A DNA stretch of 64,000 nucleotides from Exophiala sp. HKRS030. Taxonomy: Eukaryota > Ascomycota > Eurotiomycetes > Chaetothyriales > Herpotrichiellaceae. Location: positions 1,178,001-1,242,000 of the forward strand of contig JAHWDD010000009.1 in NCBI GenBank assembly GCA_023897205.1. The letters run 5' to 3'. The notes beneath the pieces were generated by a model. The model had not been told where the DNA came from, did not search any database, and saw only the letters and a list, made by a program, of their open reading frames with translations. Position numbers and translations under genes: made by a program. The first letter of the stretch is position 1. Every line of letters begins with the position of its first letter. Of the stretch, positions 54,452-64,000 are shown in pieces.

Positions 54452-57186
54452 CTAAAGACCATTTTCGGTCTTGAATTTGTCCCATGCCTCGTTCAAGGCA
54501 CTAAATACCGCTCCCGCAATCATTCGCTGTTCTGTCGTTGCGTCCGTGGGAATCTAGCAAAGGTACCGAATTAGTCCGAGATCATTACAATGCTTCTTGA
54601 GCCCGGAGGGGATTCTGAACCAGAACTTACCTTGTCAGGATGCACCTTCGCTATGCCTTTCATGTATTGAATCTTGACCTTCCCGGGCAACACCAGATCA
54701 GCCATGCTAATCTTCTTCCACCCTGACCCTTCCCAGAGTACATTTTCCAGACTGCCCAGCAAAGCACGTAGATTGTCCGCCTTTCCGCCTTTCCACGCTT
54801 GGATGCGTGCGTCAACAGAGTCCGATAACCGGAATTTCTCGTCGTCGGCCTTTTCAGCCGCCATATTCGCGGCACGTAGTCTGTTCACTGCTGCTGCAGG
54901 CGGCGCCGATGCAGCCTTTGCAGGCATCGGACGGGGTCTGGATGCGGGTTTAGGCTTCGGCTGCGGTTTTGAAGGCTGAGGCCTGGCTGCTTTCTCCGCA
55001 CGCATGCGTCCTTGAATACTGGTCGCACCACCGTGGCCGCCTTCGACAGCTTCGCGCCACACGAGCGCCGCGTCGGTCCATTTCTCCATTTGTTCAAGCG
55101 CCTCGGCCTTGCGCATGAGGGCCTTGCCGTAGTAATCGCGCATGGGCTTGTTATCTTGACCGTTACCTGTAGCCATGTTGATGGTCTCGTTTTCGCCCTT
55201 GGAAATGCCTATGACGGTCATGGCACGATCGGCATCAGATATGGCAGTTTTAGGTTCGCCTATCTTGAGCGCGGTGAGTGCACGGTTGGTTAGAAGTACG
55301 ATTAGGAGTGGGTGAGTGTCAGGAAGGTGGGATATCGAAGTGGTATAGGAAGTATGGGCGGAGGAATAGTCTCCACGCTTGAAGTGCTCGTTACCCTTTT
55401 CACGGTGCGAATGGCTTGCCTGGAGGCTAATAGCTGTGACCGTGGGAATGGTGCGGGTTGGTGGAGGAGGTCTGACGGGTATATCTGTGTGCCGGTAAGG
55501 TTGTGATTGAGAGCGTGAGGGAGGCATTGCTGTGGCTGCAGCTCTTGAGCCTTGCTGCGAGCGCGCAGCATCTTTGAAGTTTCCATCAAGAAGATCGGGT
55601 TCAGAAGCAGAAACTACTGGTTGACTGTTCGCCGGGGGTTTTCGTCTTCGTGCAGAACTGACATATGCTTGGGCAGCTTCGTCATCCGCGGCTGTCCTGT
55701 TCAATGCGGCCCTTGATGTTGCTGCAGGTGATGGAGTCTGTTGGCGTAAGAATGCAGGCTGTTTTTGAGGAATCGATTCTCTCAAGCGATGCGGGATGGC
55801 TGGAGAGTGATCTCTCGAGGAACCAGCGCTGGTATCAAGCCGATTATCAGGCCTAGATGAGACTGTAGGTCGTGGTGGTGGAGTCGGCCGATCAGACTCC
55901 AGCATCAGGGCCTCATCTGTTGGCTTTGATGATTTCTGGCCTCCAGAGCCACGTCTAGTGGGCACTGTCATACGATTACCATCTTCACGTGAATGCTCAT
56001 GGTGATCAATACGCTGTGGCCGCTCCACTTCTCGCATCCAGCGTGGCTGACTCGAAGATTCGCCGTCGGCATTGAAATCCTGAACAGCTTGCTGAACACG
56101 TTTTGTGCTCTGTTTCCAGAACGATCCAGCTGTCTTGAGAAAGTTGCTGCCAAATTCTGCTGCCATCTGCTCAAAATCCTTTTCTGCAGTACCTGATTGT
56201 CCCTGCTGCCGACTCCGAGACGCGACCCCAACGTCACATCTTGTTCGGCTTCGAGACGCTCCTGAACCTGGGTGACCATTCCTTAGTCTGCTTTCCCTGT
56301 CCTGTGCTGGTTGGGGTGAATCTCGGCCTAAGGATTTTTGTCTCGCTTCAGCGTGGGCCTGGTTCAGTAGATATCCCACAGCAGCCTGTACATCCGTGCC
56401 TGTCTCGGTGGCTTCGAGAGCACGCCGTGCTTTTTCTGTGGGAAATCCCATATCTACAAGTTCAGCTATGGCCTTGTCTTGGGGATGTAGATCTTGACCA
56501 CGACTCTTTCCCTCGAGAGAAGGCTGTTTGGTTCTTGGATGAGCCGAGGCAGATTCTCCAAGCAATCCAAGGACATCGTCATCGTCCGCAGAGGTATCGG
56601 TCGGCGCTGTGTCAGTCCGATGCGGTGCTGAATTTAACAGTTCGAAGGGGTCGTCTTCTTCATTATTCGCCATATTGTCATTTGGACTTGTCGTGGCAGG
56701 CCGACTCTGTCGTGGGGCTGGCTTATTGAAGGCCGCAAATAGATCATCTTCATCATCGTTGTTGTTGTTTGGTGTACGATTTTGCGCGTCTCTAGAGACA
56801 TTGTTTACACCATCCATAGCAGGGGTACCTCTTCCGCTCCCCAGGTTATTCCAAAACTGATCATCCCCGCCAGTATATTGATCGTTTATACTTTGAGCTG
56901 TCTTTTGCTGCTGCTGAAGCCTGGCCTCCGTCTGTCTCTTTTGCTGCTCTAAAAGTGATAGGTTCTTGTTTGCGCCGGGCCCAAACGACACGAGATTGGC
57001 AAAGCTATCGCCCAGTGGAGTGGTGGATTTCGATTGAGGCTGCGCAGAGGATGCATCGAGAGGTGTTGCTCGTCCAGAATTGGGCGGCGTAGGCTTTGAT
57101 GTAGAAAAGGCAGTGTAGTTGGATGTTGGGCGTGGTTGGCCATTTGCCGGGGTTGAAGTCCATTTCAACCCCGCGATGTCGTCCAT
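54452..57186 (-). CDS. SWA2: Auxilin/Swa2-like clathrin-uncoating J-protein
   Basis: Two exons: 57186-54631 and 54553-54452 with a 77-base intron, giving 885 residues. The intron lies inside the J domain after KVHPDK; the second exon codes IPTDATTEQRMIAGAVFSALNEAWDKFK. In order: Ser/Pro/Gln-rich clathrin-binding-type region with short acidic DDLFAAF and DDPFELL motifs, UBA (about 237-280: AELVDMGFPTEKARRAL), TPR (about 600-680: HREKGNEHFKRGDYSSAHTSY), and a C-terminal auxilin J domain with HPD. The protein recruits Hsp70 to strip clathrin from vesicles. The UBA and TPR between clathrin-binding and J domains match Swa2. Confidence 0.92.
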
Positions 57187-57535
57187 ATTAGCAACAAGGG
57201 GAGGATGCTAAACAAGAAAGGGTTATCATGCTAAAATAGCTCGTCGCGGAACAAGCAAAGTGAACAGCGATAGACTTGGTTTCCAGCGGAATCTGCGCAA
57301 CTATTTTGTCGGTGCATGGATAACGTGGTCTAGAAGTTCCGTGCCCCTGCGCCACAGTGACAGTTTGTGGCGCCACAGAATTTCACAAATACAGAGTACA
57401 TAGTACGAATTGCCAGCACCAACAATAAATACTTCTCGCTCACTGCAACTATGAAATCTTCCCTATACTCTCGTCCCAGAAGGAGTCTCGAGATTAAAAA
57501 GCTAGGGAATTCATTCCTGTTATGCTACCTTGCTA
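57187..57535. other. Intergenic, 349 bases
   Basis: Upstream region of the auxilin-like gene and the 3' end of the F-box-like gene. No coding signal. Confidence 0.45.
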
Positions 57536-58519
57536 TTATCCTATTCTGAATAACCCGACTCTGGAAGATGGAACAGCAACCCAAGTCATCGTTACAACAT
57601 GATACTTGCGTGTTGGGAGATCTCCTGCAATGGGCTTCTCCCTCAACGGCATGAAGTCCCCCTTGACAGATTGAAGGCCCTCCCAGAAAAAGTCTTCCAT
57701 CGTGCCCGTCCATACGAGCACAGCATCTGCTCCGGCAAGGGGGAATTTCCACGTTTTAGCTCGTTCGATGACCATCTGAAGCTGTTGTTCCTTTGGGATC
57801 CCAATCTCAAACTCAATCTTGAGCACTTTAAGCCCTTTGATTTGGCATACCTGACCTCCCCAGGTCGACAAACTACCGATTCGCGGTTTGATATAGTCCA
57901 CGTCAGGATCTAGTGGCTCAGCCAACATTTGTTGACACGAAGTCCTAGATTCTCTCCAGGGACAGATCCCTAGCCGATCATTGCTCATTGGAGGACTCTC
58001 CCAGGACCACCAGTCAAAGTGGCGAATGGTAAGGTGCAAGCATGTGGTTCTGAAGTTGAACGCATGCCGGCCAAAGATATTTGTCAGGCTCTCGAGGTAC
58101 ATCTGTTGCGCGAAGATATGAACCGTCTGGACAGCTTGTTTTTGGTCCGCGTTCAATTTATGAAAGTAGTCGTCCCATCTCGCAGGATATCTCTCTCGGC
58201 GACCAATCGATGTCCAAGGACCATTGAAGAGCCAGAAGACATGTTCGTTGACGGCGATGGGCAGAAGACGAGCCTCTTCGTAAATCCGCTTACAGGTCAG
58301 CAGCAGTGCCTGGTTGATCTTCGTGTGACTGTGATAGCCTGGCCTGTAGAAGAACCGGTCTGGTCTGTATGGTTTCGATGTATCGATATCTGCTGTCAAA
58401 GCCAATGAAAAGATCTCGATCCGAGTCTCAGCTGGCAATTTCGCAAACAGAGGACTACTGTCCTGTACGTCGACTCCGACAGTGTACGAGTACATATCAC
58501 CGTCGGCTGATGGTGTCAT
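57536..58519 (-). CDS. Fungal F-box-like family protein, unknown function
   Basis: Intronless, 327 residues. The N-terminal block SSPLFAKLPAETRIEIFSLAL resembles the first helix pair of F-box motifs and is common in a large fungal family. A QALLLTCKRIYEEARLLP block follows, as usual. The rest is Trp/Arg-rich (HFDWWSWES) and lacks repeats or catalytic motifs. Such proteins are often called F-box-like, but partner binding to Skp1 is not established for this subgroup. A true F-box needs the Leu-Pro core, which is present as KLPAETR. Target unknown. Confidence 0.7.
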   Translation of the reverse strand: MTPSADGDMYSYTVGVDVQDSSPLFAKLPAETRIEIFSLALTADIDTSKPYRPDRFFYRPGYHSHTKINQALLLTCKRIYEEARLLPIAVNEHVFWLFNGPWTSIGRRERYPARWDDYFHKLNADQKQAVQTVHIFAQQMYLESLTNIFGRHAFNFRTTCLHLTIRHFDWWSWESPPMSNDRLGICPWRESRTSCQQMLAEPLDPDVDYIKPRIGSLSTWGGQVCQIKGLKVLKIEFEIGIPKEQQLQMVIERAKTWKFPLAGADAVLVWTGTMEDFFWEGLQSVKGDFMPLREKPIAGDLPTRKYHVVTMTWVAVPSSRVGLFRIG

Positions 58520-59513
58520 GGCCTGCTCGGCCTGTGGACCTCGGGAGCTTACCCGAGTAAACGTTTTGTACGGAGTACTCTACTCGTAGCTCCCTAACAA
58601 CGGGCGGTGCCGGGTGTTTCAGCCCAAATTACGGGATGACCACGAGGAGATCAGAGATCTTAGATTCTTTTCAGCAGATAGTCGTCGATGATGCGTTCCT
58701 TCTTGGGAGTCACTGTTGTTCCGCTTCAAGAACTCTATATGCGAGAGATGCGACGTATTTTGATATGTCAGGTATGTTGTTGCCTGGCTGCCTTGCCCGC
58801 GTCCCATGTTGAAACGCGTCTGCCTCATCAACCGAGAGCATGGCGTCGTATCGCCGGCAATCCGCTTAATGGCGTCGACAAGCTGGGGCGCGAAGTGCTT
58901 ACGATCCTAGCGAAGACACACAGGATCAGAGAGATTGGCGTCAACCGGCTGCCACGACGATCATTCCTGACGATGTTGCAACGCCATCCAGGTGTCCAAT
59001 ACATTCACAGATATGTGTATGGAGCATGATTGATTTATGGCCACTATTTAAGAGACACAATCAAACACAGACACTACTGAGTATATCAAAGCACAAGTTA
59101 GACACCAACGCAGCCGGTGCCGTGAACAAGGTCATCTACCTGGCGTACGGACTCTTAAGTAGGCCGGTGGGATAAACAGCAGGCCCGATCGACCAGGGTT
59201 TAGCGGCGCCTGTAGGGGTGTCCTTCCCAGGGGAGTGCACCCATAGGTTAGGCAAATTGTGTTCTCCGGTTCATGCAGCATTGCGAGCTTTTCTCCTGGA
59301 CTCTGCATGGAAGAGCGTTCCAACCACAGCTCTAAGTTGTTAGTCAGTTATGGGGCCTCAACTAGCCCTGGCTCTTGAAGAGGAAGTCCTTGGGCGAAGG
59401 TTGTTTGAGAGGTTGCTGGGCATGGTGTGAGAAAGCACTTGATAAACGTGACTGTAGACCTGCTCGCAGAGTGCGCCCGCCTTGATCGTTCGTTCCTTCC
59501 TTCTGTATTTGCG

Positions 59514-59550
<37 letters not shown>

Positions 59551-59968
59551 GCTTGACTCAAGTCATTAGGAAGCCAGGGAAAATCACCTTCACTACCTTC
59601 ATTTCAGATTTACTTAACTTGATCCAATTCTTTGTCGATCGTTCACTCCGGTCCTTTCGCTCTCATCACCTTCAACAATCGACAGATATGCTGATTTCAT
59701 TCGGGACCACGTATTCCGACTGCTTCTGAGCATCGAAGTGGCACTGGACCCAAGGAGCAATCTTGCACGAGTCAAGCACCACGCAAACTCGCCTGTGAAA
59801 CACATTCCCATCCCTGCGATTTAGCGCATGGCCGAGCTTCTGGGGCCCAGGACAGTAACTTGGCCTATCATACAGTGATCATTTGGTGGCGCTCCAGCGG
59901 CTTGCTGCATTCCACGCTTACCCGAGACCAGTGCCATCCTCCGCTGGCTCGACAAACCTTCCCCCGCC
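58520..59968. other. Divergent intergenic region, 1.4 kb
   Basis: Between the F-box-like gene (minus) and URC4 (plus). It holds an exact TACGGAGTA at 58569-58577 and the (CA)n microsatellite at 59514-59550. A plus frame at 58688-59029 has no recognisable domain and is not called. Confidence 0.45.
59514..59550. repeat. (CA)n dinucleotide microsatellite
   Basis: An AC run from 59514 to about 59536, a TATA interruption, and a second CA run to 59550. It lies about 420 bases upstream of the URC4 start codon. Confidence 0.9.
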
Positions 59969-61635
59969 ATGAAGGGCATCTTCAGAAGAAAAGATCCCAG
60001 GTCGAGTCACCATGATCCCAGATCAAACAGAGCACGCTTAACCCCTGCCGTTGGCCCCGATCGTATACAAGACTACTCTCATAAGTCACCGAGATTGATC
60101 AGCGACAAATTCACTTCTTCGGCATTGGGCCACAACATGCCCAACATTTCCATCCCTGATCCTCCTGATCCGAGATCGCATCCGGCCGCTTATCTTCGGA
60201 GCATACATGCCGTAAGACAACGAACACGCTTGGTGCTTGATGAGGCTAAAGGCAATGCACTCTACCACTTCGATGTCGACTTGTCCAAGTTCAAGGATAC
60301 GGCAGATTATGTAGTTGCCATCATCAAGGTAGGTTCAAAAGCAACAAAATCAAGCTCAAACTAACGACAGATAGCGAGACTTTCAGGGCAACTATGCCTC
60401 GATCCCTCCTCATGGGCGATGGCAGCATTTCGAAGTTGGGGGACGGCCGAGAGTTACCCAGCTGCTTCAGTCATGGCCAAATTCAGTCGACAATCAGGAG
60501 AGGACGCGCCGACTTATCGATCTTTTCCTCGTTTCGGTACTTTTGGACGCTGGGGCTGGCACCAAATGGTCCTACAAGTCCAAGGAATCGGGCAAGGTCT
60601 ATAACCGAAGCGAAGGTCTGGCCGTGGCGAGTCTAGAGATGTTCAAAACTGGCGCATTTAGCAGTGACCCTAACCAGCCCCACCAAGTTGATGCCGCCGG
60701 CCTCCAAAAAGTCACCACCGACACATTGGCGAAAGGAATGCAAGTAACAGAGGCAAATCCCATGTCAGGCCTTGAAGGCAGGGCTGGACTCCTTGTCAGA
60801 CTTGGAAAAGCTCTTCAAAATGCCGAGATCTTTGGTCATGATGGGCGACCTGGAAATATGATAGGTAGGTGCGTGATGATCTCGTGAGTTGATACTTGCT
60901 AAGGCGAGTAGATTATTTGTTGTCTCACCCTACCACACAGGCTGCGTCCGTACCCATCATCTTGATGCCTACCTTATGGAGTGTTCTGATGGACGGCCTG
61001 TCGAGCATTTGGCCAGCAACCCGAACGAACATAAAGGGAACACCTTTGGGAGACGCCTGGCCTTGTCAAGCTATGCCTAAATCACCGCCTGCTCATCCTT
61101 GGGAGACGATTGTGCCTTTCCACAAGCTGACACAGTGGTTGTGCTATTCTCTCATGGTCCCGATGACCAAATTGCTCAATGTTCATTTCGCCGGCGAGGA
61201 TCTGATGACAGGTCTGCCAGAATATCGAAACGGAGGCCTGTTGGTCGACACCGGCCTCTTGACGCTTAAAGAGGGAGATAGGCAAAGAGGGCTCAAGAAT
61301 TACCACCAAATGGTTGGAGACGGAAACGCAGTCGAGGTTGTACCAACTTTTGAGCCCAGTGACGATGTGATTGTCGAATGGAGAGCTGCCACTGTTGGAT
61401 TCCTTGACGAATTACTTGCTGCTGTGAACAAGGGCCTCGGTTTGGAAGCTTCCGAGCAGCTGACTCTTGCTCAGATGCTTGAAGCTGGCACGTGGAAGGT
61501 GAGCAATCAAGCTCAAGCAACCCTGCCGAGGTGGTGCTAACATCGCAGCAGGGAGGACGTGAAATTGCAAAAGTGTCCCGTCCAATTACTGGCGGCCCAC
61601 CCATTGGCATCATATCGGATGGCACTGTTTTCTAA
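59969..61635 (+). CDS. URC4: Uracil catabolism protein Urc4 (DUF1688)
   Basis: Four exons: 59969-60328, 60387-60864, 60909-61498 and 61552-61635, giving 503 residues. All phases agree (introns of 58, 44 and 53 bases); the last acceptor could be three bases earlier. Family blocks include HPAAYLRSIHAVRQRTRLVL, FEVGGRPRV, WSYKSKESGKVYNRSEGLAVASL, MSGLEGRAGLLVRLGKAL, WPCQAMPKSPPAHPWETIVPFHKLTQWLCYSL, WRAATVGFLDELL, and a C-terminal GGPPIGIISDGTVF. Urc4 belongs to the URC pyrimidine degradation pathway known from Lachancea kluyveri, in which uracil is used as a nitrogen source; its exact step is not settled. No other URC gene is nearby. Confidence 0.92.
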
Positions 61636-62125
61636 GAATGTTGAATGTGCCCCAGAGCGCCAGTAGAGTTTATTGATATTGATGGATCACAGAGACAGAA
61701 TAACGAGGTTACGCAACGCCCGGAGGTAAAGGCCAGCAGGAAATCACCTTCAGTACCATAAATATCTCATTCAATGTGCTTACAACGAGTTTCCAGATTG
61801 CCACGCAGCTGTTGCATCTCAATTTTCCGATAGTGATTCCGTGTCGTCGGCTCCATTTCAGCATTATCCATGACATGGCCATCTACTCGAGGCCAGCTCG
61901 CCGGCCTTGATCCATCAGTCAGTCTCTTGCTGTCGACTGATATTCTTTTCCTGTGCCTAAATTGTCTTCGTCTGACTCACGAAGCAATCGTCTCTCTTCG
62001 GCCTGGAACTGCCGTCTGCTCGAGGTCGCGATGATAGGGTACGTGAATCGAGCCCTATTGCCTATGATTTGCTTTGCTGTCGATTAGGAACTAATGCATT
62101 CGTTGTGCCGAGAGGCTCGACTTAC
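61636..62125. other. Intergenic or 3' exon region, 490 bases
   Basis: The 3' region of URC4 (plus) meets the end of the tetraspanin-like gene (minus). The last tetraspanin exon probably lies about 61900-62050, where minus-strand frames stay open, but I cannot fix its acceptor. Confidence 0.4.
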
Positions 62126-62705
62126 CAGCAAGATCCAGTTCAACACTGCTGCAAGCACCGTCACTATGGCGACCAGTGTTTCTTGTCTTGTCCAAGGTTC
62201 TAAACATCTTCTTGTATACCCTTGTGTCCGTTCACAAGCTTGAGCATCAATATCGTGTCTTGGAAAAGGCCATGCGCGATCATGCAAGGAGTTGTACCCG
62301 CAGCAGCGGAAGGCATTCTGTACGGCACGAACACCTGCTTCGTTCTTATTCCGGAACATGCGCTTCCGTCAATTTTCCATGTTGCATTGTATCATGTCAG
62401 ATGGGGAACCGTATACTGCAGCTACCACCAGGATAATCAATGGGATCAAGGTCGTAAAGTACCAGGCGTATGGATATAGGGTTTCACGGACACCTTTTCT
62501 GGCTCGGCCACCCAGTCTTGCCATCAAAGGCATTAAGAAGGGGACTGCTAGTGTTAAGGCGATGTTGAGGACAGGAAGAGCGGATGGGAACGGCAGCGAG
62601 TATCGGATGGCTAGTGCCCAAGAGACACTTGGACTGGTCAGGAAACATGTTGCTTATCAGACCAGGAGAGACATACCCCGAAAGGATGATGGCAGCTGTT
62701 GCGAC
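62126..62705 (-). pseudogene. Tetraspanin-like gene with in-frame TGA
   Basis: The core exons are 62705-62677 (29 bases: VATAAIILS) and 62633-62126; upstream and downstream exons are not resolved. Exon 2 reads membrane segments (LPVLNIALTLAVPFLMPLM and FTTLIPLIILVVAAVY), then a large loop with the family CCG motif (RCCGYNSLHDRAWPFP), further cysteines, and a last segment (LVAIVTVLAAVLNWILL) before a GTAAGT donor. A TGA at 62369-62371 interrupts the loop after QCNMEN, where relatives have Trp. Either the gene is dead, the TGA is a sequence error or recoded, or a 54-base intron (donor GTATAC, acceptor GGAAG) removes it. Fungal tetraspanins such as Pls1 and Tsp2-type proteins organise membranes during infection or growth. 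The start codon is uncertain. Confidence 0.55.
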
Positions 62706-63419
62706 CTAAGAAAGACTGAATGTTGGTGAGAAAGACCCTTGTGGATGAGAGATGAATCTGACTGGCAATGCCGCCTGCAATCAAAGGTCTCTTTGACGGG
62801 CCCGTCATGCTAAACAGTCCTTTCAATCTTGTCCTTTCAGCTCAATATGGACTTTCGCCGAGTTCTTTTCTGCGAGCTGGTCTCTGAATTGATTGACACA
62901 AGTAGGAGAGTTGGAAATCTTGGTTTGCAACCTTCTGATTTCACCACCCCTGTCGATGCCGCACAAAGAGAGGGGTAATGCAGGTGAAAGAATTGGTTGA
63001 CACTTCTATCCCAAGGAATGGCCATGACGATCATGCGCAGGGAACAGAAAGATGGCTGGTTCGACAGAGAACGCGATATTGCATGTGTCTGGCTGAACTG
63101 GCTTCTCTGAGAGCTTTGTGTGCCTTCTTCTAACTGGCATCAATCCTGCGCTCCTGTGACCGACACAATACAGGGATGAATGAAGGTCCATGGTGCCTTC
63201 TCAGACTGATTACCACTGCCGACCAAGGTACCTGCCTCAGCAAGTACACGGTCACAGGGCTGACTGCCTCTCATTGATTGCTCACTCGAGTCTCGGTGAT
63301 GTTCAGCCTGCGGTCGCTTTATTGTTCGTTATCATCGCGTCTTTGTTACATCTCTACCACTTCATATTATATCACTTCATTTCTTCTTGCATCTTTTATT
63401 TTTGACACGGAAGTACACC
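62706..63419. other. Divergent region, 714 bases
   Basis: Between the tetraspanin-like gene (minus) and the Argonaute gene (plus). The first tetraspanin exon should lie here; a possible ATG (MTGPSKRPLIAG) is near 62808, but no donor gives a matching phase. The Argonaute leader is CT-rich. Confidence 0.4.
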
Positions 63420-64000
63420 ATGTCTTCTGGCCGTGGCAGAGCATCTCGCGGCGGCGGCGGCGGCAGCGGTAGAGATGGCCAGTGGGGTAGGCCAGCTCGG
63501 CCAGTTCAACCCAATCCATCTCTCGGCCCAAGGTATGTTGACTACAGATAATGGTTTGCAAACGCTGATCGACCTGCAGACCAGGATCCAGTAAGGCAGC
63601 AGAAGATATGCGTGTTAGACAGGTGGAAGACGATACTCAGGCTGCCCTCGAATCAGTGAAAACAACGAATGCCTCCACCCTTCCCCTGCGGCCTGGTTAT
63701 GGAACGAAAGGAAAACCAACACTCGTGTGGACGAACCATTTCGAATTGAAAGGATTGGTTGATCTCACGGTGTATCGTTACGCAGTCGGTGTTGCTCCAG
63801 ACCGGAACGGACGTACTCCAGGCAAAATGAAACAGCGACAAATCATCCACCTCTTAATTGATGATCATTTCGTCGACCAGAAGCCCAACATCGCCACAGA
63901 TTTCTTCTCTAACATGATCAGCAACATCCCACTGGAATTGCAGAACCCTTATCCAGTGCGGTATCGAGACGAAGGTGACGATGTGCAAGACGATGCCATG
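63420..64000 (+). CDS. Argonaute (QDE-2-like), 5' part only
   Basis: Two exons seen: 63420-63532 and 63580 onward, with a 47-base intron; the gene leaves the window at 64000 with the frame open (178 codons so far). The N-terminus is RG/Gly-rich (SSGRGRASRGGGGGSGRDG). From about residue 75 the Argonaute N domain begins: LRPGYGTKGKPTLVWTNHFE, then YRYAVGV, followed by DDHF and LELQNPYPVRYRDEG. PAZ, MID and PIWI should follow outside the window. Argonaute binds small RNAs and silences matching transcripts (quelling or meiotic silencing). Whether the slicer DEDH residues are kept cannot be seen. Confidence 0.9.

Noticed and set aside
58688..59029. 113-codon plus-strand frame (MMRSFLGVTVV...)
   Set aside because: No recognisable family and no supporting context; frames of this length are common in this window by chance.

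Overview
The window is nuclear DNA of a filamentous ascomycete (Pezizomycotina). Genes are monocistronic, lie on both strands and are mostly broken by short introns of 42-130 bases with GTAAGT-like donors and CTAAC-like branch sites. The protein set also fits: a NACHT-ankyrin protein with a fungal N-terminal domain, a Zn2Cys6 regulator, URC4, LCL2 and an Argonaute. A class such as Eurotiomycetes is plausible but cannot be proven from this sequence. I support about 27 protein genes with exon models read from the sequence. I recognised no rRNA, tRNA, transposon or CRISPR array.

Layout. 0-11 kb: a secreted Ser/Thr-tailed protein, a NACHT-ankyrin NLR-like protein, an unknown probably mitochondrial protein, a secreted LIP-type lipase and an MFS transporter with a 15-base microexon. 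11-22 kb: heat-shock factor Hsf1 and an aldo-keto reductase (minus strand), then a Pin4/Cip2-like RRM-R3H protein and histone H2A.Z (plus strand). 22-33 kb: a strange Arg/Ser/Asp-rich protein with a Cys/His motif and a six-tryptophan run, exosome cofactor Mpp6, a DUF1275 membrane protein, a YjbQ-type protein, RidA and the zinc-binding NDUFS6 subunit of complex I. 33-47 kb: two unknown multispan membrane proteins, a DAO-family FAD oxidoreductase, the CAF-1 large subunit, Pmp3 and a large STAND-type N-domain/TPR/ankyrin protein without a NACHT. 47-64 kb: a six-exon Zn2Cys6 regulator, Lcl2 and mitochondrial bL27 from one divergent promoter, an auxilin/Swa2-like protein, an F-box-like family protein, URC4, a tetraspanin-like gene with an in-frame TGA, and the 5' end of an Argonaute that leaves the window.

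Most genes are housekeeping and do not form one pathway; there is no biosynthetic cluster. The accessory signals are the two proteins with fungal STAND-type N-terminal domains (1.3 kb and 44-46.7 kb), the RS-like protein at 23.6-25.3 kb, the damaged or recoded tetraspanin, and a 9-base motif TACGGAGTA scattered in non-coding DNA.
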